A stretch of 64,000 nucleotides of DNA from Mucilaginibacter corticis (GTDB lineage Bacteria; Bacteroidota; Bacteroidia; Sphingobacteriales; Sphingobacteriaceae), in assembly GCF_007558865.1 (NCBI RefSeq), contig NZ_VLPK01000002.1, positions 930,001-994,000 of the forward strand. Direction: 5' to 3'. Of the stretch, positions 8,695 to 16,916 are shown piece after piece. Position 1 is the stretch's first letter, and each line of letters opens with the position of its first letter. Position numbers and translations under genes: made by a program. Below the pieces are notes generated by a model. The model saw nothing but the letters and a program-made list of their open reading frames with translations, was not told the origin of the DNA and did no database searches.

Positions 8695-9096
8695 TCAAAT
8701 TAATTCATAAGATTCCCGTAAATATATAAAGACGCCGGGCTTGAGTTCATCCAGCGTCGTCAAGCGAATATGGTTCTCGAATTTATTACCCGATTCCACG
8801 CTTTTCAGCACGGGTTTATCCTTATGGACCCTGCCGGAATAAAATTTCAGGTCCAGCCATTTTTTCATCGGACGGATAATTAAAAAAGCGGTCCGCCGGT
8901 AAAAGACGATGCAATTCGGCGTGGTGCTGATCACCACTTTGTCCCAGTCGGCCACTTCCGCCAGGATCTTATCAAATACCAGTACCAATTCCTCGGAACG
9001 TCCCTCAAACAACGTATCCAAACTGACCCGCCGGCAATAATGCCTGTAATCAGGCCAGGGTAACTCCCGCTCGCATTTCGGACAGGTCCAGCTCAT
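8695..9096 (-). CDS. DUF5655-like protein with a zinc-ribbon-like N-terminus
   Basis: 133 aa. The N-terminus MSWTCPKCERELPWPDYRHYC has a CxxC and a HxC pair, a likely zinc site. After it comes LDTLFEGRSEELVLVFDKILAEVADW and an all-beta region (VVISTTPNCIVFYRRTAFLIIRP...LKFYSG) typical of DUF5655. Probably a cytoplasmic protein. The enzyme role, if any, is unknown. Confidence 0.75.
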   Translation of the reverse strand: MSWTCPKCERELPWPDYRHYCRRVSLDTLFEGRSEELVLVFDKILAEVADWDKVVISTTPNCIVFYRRTAFLIIRPMKKWLDLKFYSGRVHKDKPVLKSVESGNKFENHIRLTTLDELKPGVFIYLRESYELI

Positions 9097-9174
9097 TTGC
9101 TACGTATCATTTTTATTAGTCTGTGCTTGCTAAATAATTATAGTGGTATAGTATGTACTGTGATTTGCAAATAC

Positions 9175-9193
9175 CATGCCCGGTAATGGCATG
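9175..9193. promoter_or_regulatory. Inverted repeat between two divergent genes
   Basis: CATGCC-CGGTAAT-GGCATG, 6-base arms with a 7-base loop, in the 174-base gap between the DUF5655 gene (minus) and the DHFR-like gene (plus). Possibly an operator; no promoter element was pinned down beside it. Confidence 0.3.
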
Positions 9194-9270
9194 TTATTTC
9201 CAGTAATCATTATTTTAATACCGTATCGCGTCAGCTAAAAACTAAAAAGCAACCGTACTGTTGTTTTTTT

Positions 9271-9876
9271 ATGGCAAAAGCAGAAAAATGTAGGATTATC
9301 GCGATCGAACACCTGACGTTGGATGGCGTATTCCAGGGGCCGGCAACTGCCGATGAAGATACCCGCAACGATTTTCAATATGGCGGCTGGTCCGCGGCAG
9401 GCGACGATCCTAAAATGCGCGAAGCGATCGGCAAGTATATGGGCAAGGGCTGGTCCTTGCTGGCCGGAACAAGAACCTATGAGGACCTTTATCATGCCTG
9501 GCCACAGCGCAGACCCCATGACCCGATGACCCGGGCGCTGACCAAACCCGAAAAATTTGTTGTTTCCCGGAAGGTAAATTACCCGCTGCCCTGGGAACAT
9601 TCCACTTTGCTGACCGGGGAAGCTGCCCAAACTGTCGCGTCGCTGAAAGAAGAACACGATCGGAACCTGCTCATTTTTGGCAGCGGGGAAATCGTACGTT
9701 CCCTGATGCAGGCAAACTTGTTAGATGAATTACTATTGATCATCCATCCGGTGATCCTCGGAGCAGGGATGCGCCTGTTCGACAAAGGTTCGCCTTTAGC
9801 CCGGCTCAAACTGAATTCGCTGAGCAAGACGGAAAATGGGGTGATGATCGCTGCTTACCAGGCTAAAAAGGACTGA
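9271..9876 (+). CDS. Dihydrofolate reductase/RibD C-terminal family protein
   Basis: 201 aa with the RibD_C/DHFR-like fold used by deaminase-reductases. Visible: AIEHLTLDGVFQGP, LLAGTRTYEDLYHAWP, the KFVVSR and LLIFGSGEIVRSLMQANLLDELLLIIHPVILGAGMRLF segment that forms the NADPH pocket. Starts ATG GCA AAA GCA. Such stand-alone copies are common in soil bacteria and rarely assigned a substrate. Confidence 0.92.
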   Translation: MAKAEKCRIIAIEHLTLDGVFQGPATADEDTRNDFQYGGWSAAGDDPKMREAIGKYMGKGWSLLAGTRTYEDLYHAWPQRRPHDPMTRALTKPEKFVVSRKVNYPLPWEHSTLLTGEAAQTVASLKEEHDRNLLIFGSGEIVRSLMQANLLDELLLIIHPVILGAGMRLFDKGSPLARLKLNSLSKTENGVMIAAYQAKKD

Positions 9877-9946
9877 ACGGCATTTTTTTACCAGTAGGCA
9901 GGCTTTCCTAATGATTTGTACGGCTGATTGGAGACCCTTTATTTGA

Positions 9947-10080
9947 TCACCACTGTAAAAAGTGCCTGGCATATTCGAGCCCGATCGCAAAAATAATGTT
10001 GGAAGGGATTTCCAGCTGTTCATTAAAACGCAGAACAGGCTAGCCATAAGATCTTCAGGGAGCGCATCAAAAGCGGAGCT
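9947..10080 (-). pseudogene. Possible frameshifted small ORF
   Basis: The minus strand has FDALPEDLMAS in one frame, then RFNEQLEIPSNIIFAIGLEYARH ending FLQW and stop in the next frame. One extra C near 10038 would give a continuous protein-like string. No clear start codon is visible upstream, and I do not recognise the family. A degraded gene or an indel artefact are equally possible. Confidence 0.3.
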
Positions 10081-10082
10081 GT

Positions 10083-10232
10083 TTAATGGTGCTTGAAATA
10101 CTGGATCTCTTTTTCGTGCTTTTTAGCTGCTTCTATCGAATCGAACGTCCCCAGATTCTTTCTTTTCTTAGTTTCCGGGTCAACCTTCCTGGAATAGATG
10201 CGGTATTGGCCCGATTTTAATTTCCTGATCAT
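10083..10232 (-). CDS. Conserved-looking 49-aa small protein (MIRKLKSGQYRIYSRK type)
   Basis: Read directly: MIRKLKSGQYRIYSRKVDPE, then KKRKNLGTFDSIEAAKKHEK and a short tail ending FKHH. Proteins that begin MIRKLKSGEYRLYSRK with the LGTF and AAEKHEREVQYFKRH features are, from memory, widespread in Bacteroidota and rhizobia, so the match to a known small family is good. It is very basic, which suits nucleic-acid or ribosome binding, but no function is known to me. It ends 103 bases after, and transcribes away from, the helicase gene. Confidence 0.75.
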   Translation of the reverse strand: MIRKLKSGQYRIYSRKVDPETKKRKNLGTFDSIEAAKKHEKEIQYFKHH

Positions 10233-10305
10233 ACGTAATAAATTCTTCAACCAATAAAAGACGTTCAGGACGGTTTTTGTTTGTTAATTGCTTATTTTTG
10301 AATGG

Positions 10306-13300
10306 ATGAATGATTTGGTTAAGGGCCGCCTGGAGGCCTCGCGCAAGGAACTGCTGGACCTGGGGATGCGCAACCCGCTGTTAAATTACCGTACGCCAAA
10401 GGCGCGCGGTTTGCATATCGTTAACGAAAGATCGGTTCAAACTTACGATATTTTGGTGCGGCAGCAAAAAGCCATGACGTTTTTGCCCGCCGGCAATACG
10501 GAAACTTTGCCGGATACCAAACTGCAGACGGAAGAGGAGGAAGCAAAACTGCAAACCCGTTTGCTCAATACCTATTACTTTGCGCGAACAAGTATCGAAG
10601 AGCAGGGCGTCAATATCTTATACCTCGCTTTGGGCATGCTGCACTGGAACGATGGGGAGGAGGAGCGGCTCGCCCCCGTATTATTGATCCCGGTAGCTTT
10701 AGAACGCTCGAGCGCCCAGGAGCGTTTCCGGCTGAAATATACCGGCGCGGAGATCGGCGCGAATCTTTCCCTGCAAGCCAAATTGAAAACAGATTTTAAT
10801 GTCGCATTACCCGACGTGCCGGAAGCGGATGAGTTTGACGTTCCCACGTACTTTAAAAAGGTGAAGGAGCAAAGCCTCCAGAACTGGACGCTGGATGAAG
10901 ATGCCATTGAGCTGGGGTTTTTCTCCTTTGGAAAATTTTTGATCTACAATGACCTGGGCGCCATCGCTGCCAACGAAAATATCGTTTCGCTTTTTGAGAC
11001 CGGTTTTCACGAAGATATTACCGAAGAGGAACAAGAGGACCGTGACCTGGATGAAGAAACCAACGCCAATGAATTGTTTCGCGTGGTAGACGCGGACAGT
11101 TCCCAGCTGCTGGCTATGCTGGCCGTCAATGAGGGCGGTAATATCGTGATCCAGGGCCCGCCCGGAACGGGTAAATCCCAGACGATCACCAATATCATCG
11201 CCAATGCCGTCGGCCAGGGAAAAAAGGTCCTGTTCGTAGCTGAGAAAATGGCCGCGCTCGATGTTGTGAAAAGAAGGCTGGATGCCCTGCAACTGGGGGA
11301 AACCTGCCTGGAACTCCACAGTCACAAAGCCAATAAACGGGAACTGCACCAGGACCTGAAACGGACACTGGAACTGGGCCGTCCGGCCAGCGTACAACTG
11401 GAACAGGAAAATGAATTATTATCGGCCTACCGCAATGAACTGAACGGCTATTGTGATGCGGCGAATGAACCGCTAGCAGGAAGCGGGTTGAGCGTGGAGC
11501 AAGTGATCGGCTACCTGCTCGGGTTGGGAAATGTGGCTAAAAAACTGGTGATCGATCAACTGGACAGCTGGGACGCTGCCCGGTTCCGCCTCGCGGAGGA
11601 ATTCGCGGACAGGGTCGAAGCACGTCTCGGTACCACGGGCATGCCTGCGGACCTGCCGTTCTGGGGCAGTGAGCTGGCCCTGTTACAACCGCATGATAAA
11701 GGGCCGCTGCTGGAACAAATCAAGGCCGCCGCCAAAGCGTCAGCTGAAGCGGATCAGTTATGGGAGGAGATCAGGACAAAAACCGGTCTGCAATCCAAAG
11801 CGCAGCTGGAATCAGCGGCTGAGGCACCTGACCTATCCGGTTTAGCTGTTGCGGACGGGAACTGGCAACTGAAAGCGGCAGATATCAGGGAACTGATCCA
11901 AAATGGACAGCAGCTGGACACTTTGAAAAAACAATACGGCACGACGTTCATTGCGGAAGCCTGGTCGCAGGATATTCTGGAGATCAGGAAAAATATCGTG
12001 GCCGGCGGGAACAGCCTGTTCAATTTTTTATCCGGGGGGTACCGCCAGGCAAAAAAAGACCTGGCAGCGCTGCTGCGCGTCCCCATGCCGAAATCCGCCG
12101 AAGAACAGCTCCGACTGGTGGATGTGATCTCTGAGGTCCGGGGACTGGAAACACAAATGGCTAAAAACCTGTCGTTCATGGGCCCCTTGTTTGGCCAGGT
12201 GCGTGACTGGGATAAATTATCGGCTGCATCGGCTTATTTATCGACGCTTACGGATCAAAACGTCAGGGACTACCTGGAACAAAGGACTGGCGCTTCAGCG
12301 GCGGCATTCATTAAACAGTTGGCTGCAAAAGAAACCAGCTATGAAACGCTCAAAACAGCGGCGCTCCATGCTTTAAAAATAGCTACGGAGCCCGAATGGC
12401 AGCTTTGGACGGAACAATTTGATACCCTGCAAAAAGTGATCGACTGGAACCAGCTCAAAATACAGGCGCACGAAGCGGGCATGGATTTCCTGGTACGCAC
12501 CGCGGAAGACTGGCCCGAAGCCCCGCGGCAGTTAAAAGCCGCCCTGCAAAAAACCTGGTACGAGCATTTAAGCAACCTGGCCTTCCGCCTGCGCCCGGAA
12601 CTGAGCCGATTTGAACGTGCCAGCCACGAAGAAATTATCGGGAAGTTCAGGCGGCTTGACCAGCTCAATTTATATTACAACCGCGCACGGGTGGCGCTGA
12701 AACATTGGGAAGACATACCCAAAGGCAACGCGGGCGGGCAACTCAATATCCTCCGCACCGAATTCAATAAAAAAGCCAGGCATATGCCCATTCGTAAACT
12801 CGTAGGGGAGGCTGGTAAAGCCATGCAGGCCATTAAACCGGTATGGATGATGAGCCCCCTCTCCATCGCCAGCTTCCTCCCGCCGGGCGTCCTAGAATTT
12901 GACCTGGTGATCTTTGATGAGGCCAGCCAGGTCCGGCCGGTCGATGCCCTGGGCGCGATCGCCCGCGGCAAACAACTGGTGGTCGTTGGCGATACGAAAC
13001 AATTACCGCCGACCAGCTTCTTTGATAAGCTGAACGCGGATGTCGAAGACGAAGAAAATGTTACCGCCGACCTGCAGAGCATCCTGGGCATGTGTGACGG
13101 GCAGGGCGCGCCAAGCCGGATGCTGAAATGGCATTACCGCAGCCGGCATGAATCACTGATCAGTTTATCCAACCACGAATTTTATGAAGACAAACTGGTG
13201 ATCTTCCCAAGCCCGGGCTCGAAAGAAAGCATGGGCCTGAAATTTCATTACCTGCCCGATGCCATTTATGATCGTGGGAAGACCCGCAGCAACCCGCTCG

Positions 13301-14712
13301 AGGCGAAAGCGGTGGCCCGGGCAGTGTTCGAACATGCCAAAAGATCCCCGGAGCTTACTTTGGGCGTGGTGGCCTTCAGCAGCACCCAGGCGCAGGCGAT
13401 CCAGCTGGCCCTGGAGGCGGAACGGAAACAGCACCCGGAGACCGAGGGGTTCTTCGCCGCGCACCCGAACGAGCCCTTCTTTGTCAAGAACCTGGAAAAC
13501 GTACAGGGTGACGAACGGGATGTGATCATGATCAGTATCGGGTACGGCCGGACCGAAGACGGCAAAGTACCAATGAATTTCGGGCCGCTCAACAACGACG
13601 GCGGGGAGCGGCGGCTCAATGTACTGATCACCCGTGCCAAAATGCGTTGTGAAGTGTTTACCAATATTACCGCGGACGATCTGAAAACGACGGAGGCTAC
13701 CAGGTTCGGGATCCGTGCCCTGAAAAACTTTTTATATTTTGCCCAGTTCGCCAAACTGAACGATCCGGAAAATTTAGCGGCAGAGAACCGCCCTTTTGAG
13801 GCGGAAGTGGCAGCACAATTGACCAAAGCCGGGTATATTGTCCGGGATAAGGTGGGCACGCCGGGCTTTTATCTTGACCTGGCGATAGTTGACCCGGATA
13901 ACCCGGGACGTTACCTGCTCGGCATTGTTTGTGACGGCAGGGCTTATGCCAGCGCGCGGTCCGCTACGGACCGCGACCGCCTGCGCGGCCAGGTGCTGGA
14001 ATTGTTCGGCTGGAATATTTACCGGGTCTGGAGCACGGACTGGTACCGGAACCCCGAGCAGGAACTGCAGCGCCTCACTGCCGCGATCGAACAGGCCCCT
14101 GTTCCCGAGCCGGAACCTGAGCCTTATGAATTTGCCAGGGTGGAGCATCCTGACGGGCAAACGGATACGGCTTACCAGGCAGCCATTTTAACTATTGATG
14201 AGCCCAAAGATTTGCAATTATACACGTTTGAGCAGCTGGCCGGCTGGATCAGCGAAGTCGTTCAGACAGAGAGCCCGGTGCACCTGGATGAAGTTATCCG
14301 GCGCATCACCGAAGCCAGCGACATCAGTCGTGCGGGCGCCCGGGTTAAATATACCATGACCCAGGCTGCACGTTACGCGGAACAAAACAACCTGGTTAAG
14401 TTAAAGCAAGAATTTCTTTGGCTGCCGGGTATGGAAACGCCGCCGGTCCGCGACCGCAGCAAACTGCCCGCAGCCTCCCGGAAGATAGCGCTGGTCGCCC
14501 CGGAAGAGATCTATGAGGCCATCCGGCAAGTAGTGGAAGGATCGGTGGCGATCACCGAAGAAGATACGATCCCGCTGGCAGCAAAGCGGCTTGGCTTTGC
14601 CCGCCTGACCGAGGAGCTCAAACAGGTATTGTCGGATGCCGTCGGACAGTGTATCCGCCGGGACATCCTGACGCACGAAGGCCTTTTGTTAAAATCGGCA
14701 GCTGATGCTTAA
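10306..14712 (+). CDS. Large SF1 helicase-nuclease (DUF4011 / REase-MTES_1575 / DUF3320)
   Basis: About 1468 aa, cytoplasmic. DUF4011-type start (ASRKELLDLGMRNPLLNYR), Walker A GPPGTGKS near residue 285, Walker B DLVIFDEASQ near 866, motif III GDTKQLPP, and C-terminal helicase motifs VQGDERDVIMISIGYG and RRLNVLITRAK. From about 1164 to 1255 comes a Vsr/MTES_1575-like nuclease domain (FYLDLAIVD, CDGRAYASARSATDRDRLR, WSTDW), followed by a DUF3320-like tail near 1305-1372. The ATG at 10306 is chosen over a TTG at 10288. The fusion of a helicase and nuclease fits DNA or RNA processing or phage defence; no partner gene sits beside it. It overlaps the convergent receiver by 4 bases. Confidence 0.88.
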   Translation: MNDLVKGRLEASRKELLDLGMRNPLLNYRTPKARGLHIVNERSVQTYDILVRQQKAMTFLPAGNTETLPDTKLQTEEEEAKLQTRLLNTYYFARTSIEEQGVNILYLALGMLHWNDGEEERLAPVLLIPVALERSSAQERFRLKYTGAEIGANLSLQAKLKTDFNVALPDVPEADEFDVPTYFKKVKEQSLQNWTLDEDAIELGFFSFGKFLIYNDLGAIAANENIVSLFETGFHEDITEEEQEDRDLDEETNANELFRVVDADSSQLLAMLAVNEGGNIVIQGPPGTGKSQTITNIIANAVGQGKKVLFVAEKMAALDVVKRRLDALQLGETCLELHSHKANKRELHQDLKRTLELGRPASVQLEQENELLSAYRNELNGYCDAANEPLAGSGLSVEQVIGYLLGLGNVAKKLVIDQLDSWDAARFRLAEEFADRVEARLGTTGMPADLPFWGSELALLQPHDKGPLLEQIKAAAKASAEADQLWEEIRTKTGLQSKAQLESAAEAPDLSGLAVADGNWQLKAADIRELIQNGQQLDTLKKQYGTTFIAEAWSQDILEIRKNIVAGGNSLFNFLSGGYRQAKKDLAALLRVPMPKSAEEQLRLVDVISEVRGLETQMAKNLSFMGPLFGQVRDWDKLSAASAYLSTLTDQNVRDYLEQRTGASAAAFIKQLAAKETSYETLKTAALHALKIATEPEWQLWTEQFDTLQKVIDWNQLKIQAHEAGMDFLVRTAEDWPEAPRQLKAALQKTWYEHLSNLAFRLRPELSRFERASHEEIIGKFRRLDQLNLYYNRARVALKHWEDIPKGNAGGQLNILRTEFNKKARHMPIRKLVGEAGKAMQAIKPVWMMSPLSIASFLPPGVLEFDLVIFDEASQVRPVDALGAIARGKQLVVVGDTKQLPPTSFFDKLNADVEDEENVTADLQSILGMCDGQGAPSRMLKWHYRSRHESLISLSNHEFYEDKLVIFPSPGSKESMGLKFHYLPDAIYDRGKTRSNPLEAKAVARAVFEHAKRSPELTLGVVAFSSTQAQAIQLALEAERKQHPETEGFFAAHPNEPFFVKNLENVQGDERDVIMISIGYGRTEDGKVPMNFGPLNNDGGERRLNVLITRAKMRCEVFTNITADDLKTTEATRFGIRALKNFLYFAQFAKLNDPENLAAENRPFEAEVAAQLTKAGYIVRDKVGTPGFYLDLAIVDPDNPGRYLLGIVCDGRAYASARSATDRDRLRGQVLELFGWNIYRVWSTDWYRNPEQELQRLTAAIEQAPVPEPEPEPYEFARVEHPDGQTDTAYQAAILTIDEPKDLQLYTFEQLAGWISEVVQTESPVHLDEVIRRITEASDISRAGARVKYTMTQAARYAEQNNLVKLKQEFLWLPGMETPPVRDRSKLPAASRKIALVAPEEIYEAIRQVVEGSVAITEEDTIPLAAKRLGFARLTEELKQVLSDAVGQCIRRDILTHEGLLLKSAADA

Positions 14713-15062
14713 ATATGTTTTTTAACGGTTTGGAGCAGCTGATCGATGGCAAACGGTTTCGCGATAAAATCATCGTAGCCGTAATGCCCGAGCGAATCCA
14801 GTACCCGGGAATGCGCGGAAAGGAAGATGACCGGCGTATGGCTGGTCAGCGGATCCTTTTTGAGCTGGGCGCAGAACTCACCGCCGTTGATCCCGGGCAG
14901 TAAAAAGTCCAGCAGAACCAGGTCGGGGGATAAGTCCCGGACAGTTTTCAAAATATCATCAACTGCTGAAAGGGTAGTTACCCGGTAACCTTCCGGTTCC
15001 AGGATGTCCCTGATCAGTTCCAGGATGTCCTCGTGATCGTCAACGATCAATATATGCTTCAT
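14709..15062 (-). CDS. Single-domain response regulator
   Basis: 117 aa receiver. Acidic pocket D8-D9 (IVDDHED), phospho-acceptor Asp52 (LVLLDFLLPG), conserved lysine in AKPF. No output domain. It sits divergently from the PAS protein at 15184 (121 bases apart) and converges on the helicase-nuclease with a 4-base overlap. The PAS protein lacks a kinase domain, so the phosphodonor must lie elsewhere. Confidence 0.9.
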   Translation of the reverse strand: MKHILIVDDHEDILELIRDILEPEGYRVTTLSAVDDILKTVRDLSPDLVLLDFLLPGINGGEFCAQLKKDPLTSHTPVIFLSAHSRVLDSLGHYGYDDFIAKPFAIDQLLQTVKKHI

Positions 15063-15183
15063 AAGGGATTTAAACCTTGCAGCGGGCCTTTTGTTTGGTG
15101 CTTAATTATGAGGCTACCCGGAAAACAATTAAGGTTTTCATCGCTTGTCTATTGGTAGTTAGCGGGCTTGCGCCTTTTCAATC

Positions 15184-16809
15184 ATGAAAGATTCCGATCA
15201 ACGCCATCATTTAAAGGCTTTAAAGGCGCTTACTTTGTCGCTTGCCGGAATCAGCAGGCTGCAGAGTTCCTGTTGCCGCCTGCTCGCCTATATGATCCTG
15301 GATAAAACCGGGATCGGGATCAGTGAAAATACGATCAGGCGCATATTTGGCTTTGCGGTAAGTCAACCGCCGCCTTCGTCGTATGCACTGGACACGCTTT
15401 CCCTTTATTGCGGCTACTTAAGCTGGGATGATTTTTGCCGGCTCCAGTCTTACGGCTTTGCGCCGCAGCCGGATTTTTTTCCCTTGCTGGAAGTTTTGAC
15501 GGACACAAATATCCCCACGGTGATCGTCGACGCGGAACCGGATGAATTTAGTGTATTGACCGCAAATAAAGCTTACCGGCAGCTTCTTCCTGAACAGCAA
15601 ACAGAGCTTCGCGGATTACCCTTTTGGAATGCTTTCTTCCTGGAGAAAGAAGAGGGAAATGACAGCCTGTTGTTATTTGACGCGCTTTTGGAAAGCATCC
15701 GCAGCGGCCAGGTCGTGCAGGCACCGCTTTTACAATATGAGACCATCTCCCCGATAACCCATCTGAGCGAGACCAGCTGGTGGGAAATTCAAATTACCCC
15801 GGTAAGCGATGCGGGCACGGTAAAATTACTGGTACTGCATGTTCGTAATGTTACTGAACGGGTATCTTCCCGTTACGATATTGAAGAGGCGATCATGAAG
15901 GAACTGACCATGGCCGAAGACCTCGCGGTCAGCAATGTGAGGCTGAACAAGGCATTGGAAAGACTGGGTGCCAGCAATTACGAATTGTCACAAACAAAGC
16001 GGGAACTGCAGGCGCTCAACCATCACCTGGAAGAGCGGGTGCTGGAAAGAACGGACAAGCTTTTTGAAAGTGAGTCGCGGCAGCGATTGCTCATTAACAA
16101 TGCCCCGGTGGCCATCGCTGTTTTAAAAGGGCCGGATCATATCATTGAAACGGCGAACCGGAAGATCATCACCTACTGGGGAAAAGATGATACAGTCCTG
16201 GGAAAACCTTTGGCGGAAGCCTTGCCGGAACTCGAAGGGCAGCCGTTCATCGAAATCCTGAATGAAGTCCGGCGTTCCGGGGTCCCCTACATCAACCCGG
16301 AATTAAGTGCCTGGCTGGAATATGACGGAACCATGCAAACGCGTCATTTTGATATGATCTATCAGCCGGTACAACACCACGAGGGTATTACGGACAGCAT
16401 CTACATTATCGCGACGGATATTACGGATCATGTCAGGGCCAAACTTAGGTTGCAGGAATCAGAAGCCATGCTGCGGCTCGCCTTATCCGCGGTACGGGTC
16501 GGTTCATGGACCTATTGCCCGGAAACAGAAAACCTGGATTACAACTCCGTTTATGCGGAAATCCTGGGATGGGAACACGAGGCCCATTTAAATAAGGAGC
16601 TGGTTTTGGAACAGGTGGAGGAAGCGTATAAGGAAGAGCTGATCAATGCCACGCTGATCGCTATCGCAGATGGCACTGAATATGATGTAGTATACCCGAT
16701 CAAAAGGTTCAATGACGGGGAGGTCATCCGGGTCAGGGAAAGCGGCAAAGCCAGCGGCCCCGGTTCCGGGAAAGAAGGGGTGATCTCCGGTATCATCCGG
16801 GAACTTTAA
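15184..16809 (+). CDS. PAS-domain protein lacking a kinase domain
   Basis: 541 aa. Residues 1-85 have a Bacteroidota-style N-terminal module: GISENTIRRIFGF, then SYALDTLSLYCGYLSWDDF; these motifs recur at the start of many Sphingobacteriaceae proteins and resemble a small helix-turn-helix. A weak PAS domain follows (about 100-230), a coiled coil (about 235-300), a clear PAS domain (about 300-415: NAPVAIAVLKGPDHIIETANR) and a PAS_3-like domain that ends in ISGIIREL at the stop. HisKA and HATPase are absent, and the 99 bases after the stop do not continue a kinase. It may be a naturally kinase-less sensor or a truncated kinase. Confidence 0.85.
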   Translation: MKDSDQRHHLKALKALTLSLAGISRLQSSCCRLLAYMILDKTGIGISENTIRRIFGFAVSQPPPSSYALDTLSLYCGYLSWDDFCRLQSYGFAPQPDFFPLLEVLTDTNIPTVIVDAEPDEFSVLTANKAYRQLLPEQQTELRGLPFWNAFFLEKEEGNDSLLLFDALLESIRSGQVVQAPLLQYETISPITHLSETSWWEIQITPVSDAGTVKLLVLHVRNVTERVSSRYDIEEAIMKELTMAEDLAVSNVRLNKALERLGASNYELSQTKRELQALNHHLEERVLERTDKLFESESRQRLLINNAPVAIAVLKGPDHIIETANRKIITYWGKDDTVLGKPLAEALPELEGQPFIEILNEVRRSGVPYINPELSAWLEYDGTMQTRHFDMIYQPVQHHEGITDSIYIIATDITDHVRAKLRLQESEAMLRLALSAVRVGSWTYCPETENLDYNSVYAEILGWEHEAHLNKELVLEQVEEAYKEELINATLIAIADGTEYDVVYPIKRFNDGEVIRVRESGKASGPGSGKEGVISGIIREL

Positions 16810-16838
16810 ACATTAGGGCATAAGTAAATCAAATATTT

Positions 16839-16870
16839 CTTGGTAAGGAAAAAGGTTATCTATACATTTA
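16839..16870 (+). promoter_or_regulatory. Possible promoter of the giant-protein operon
   Basis: CTTG at 16839-16842, 20 bases, TACATTTA at 16863-16870. It resembles TTTG-N19/20-TAnnTTTG with mismatches in both boxes. Start of transcription would be near 16877, about 40 bases before the ATG at 16917. The next 5' gene ends at 16809, so this is the first promoter-like site for the giant genes. Confidence 0.35.
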
Positions 16871-16916
16871 GTTATTCTTAACTGTTTATAATTTAACCAA
16901 TTAAACCTTGCCAGTT

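Noticed and set aside
13266..13859. Minus-strand frame of 197 codons in the helicase gene
   Set aside because: Antisense to conserved helicase and nuclease motifs; Ser/Arg-rich shadow.
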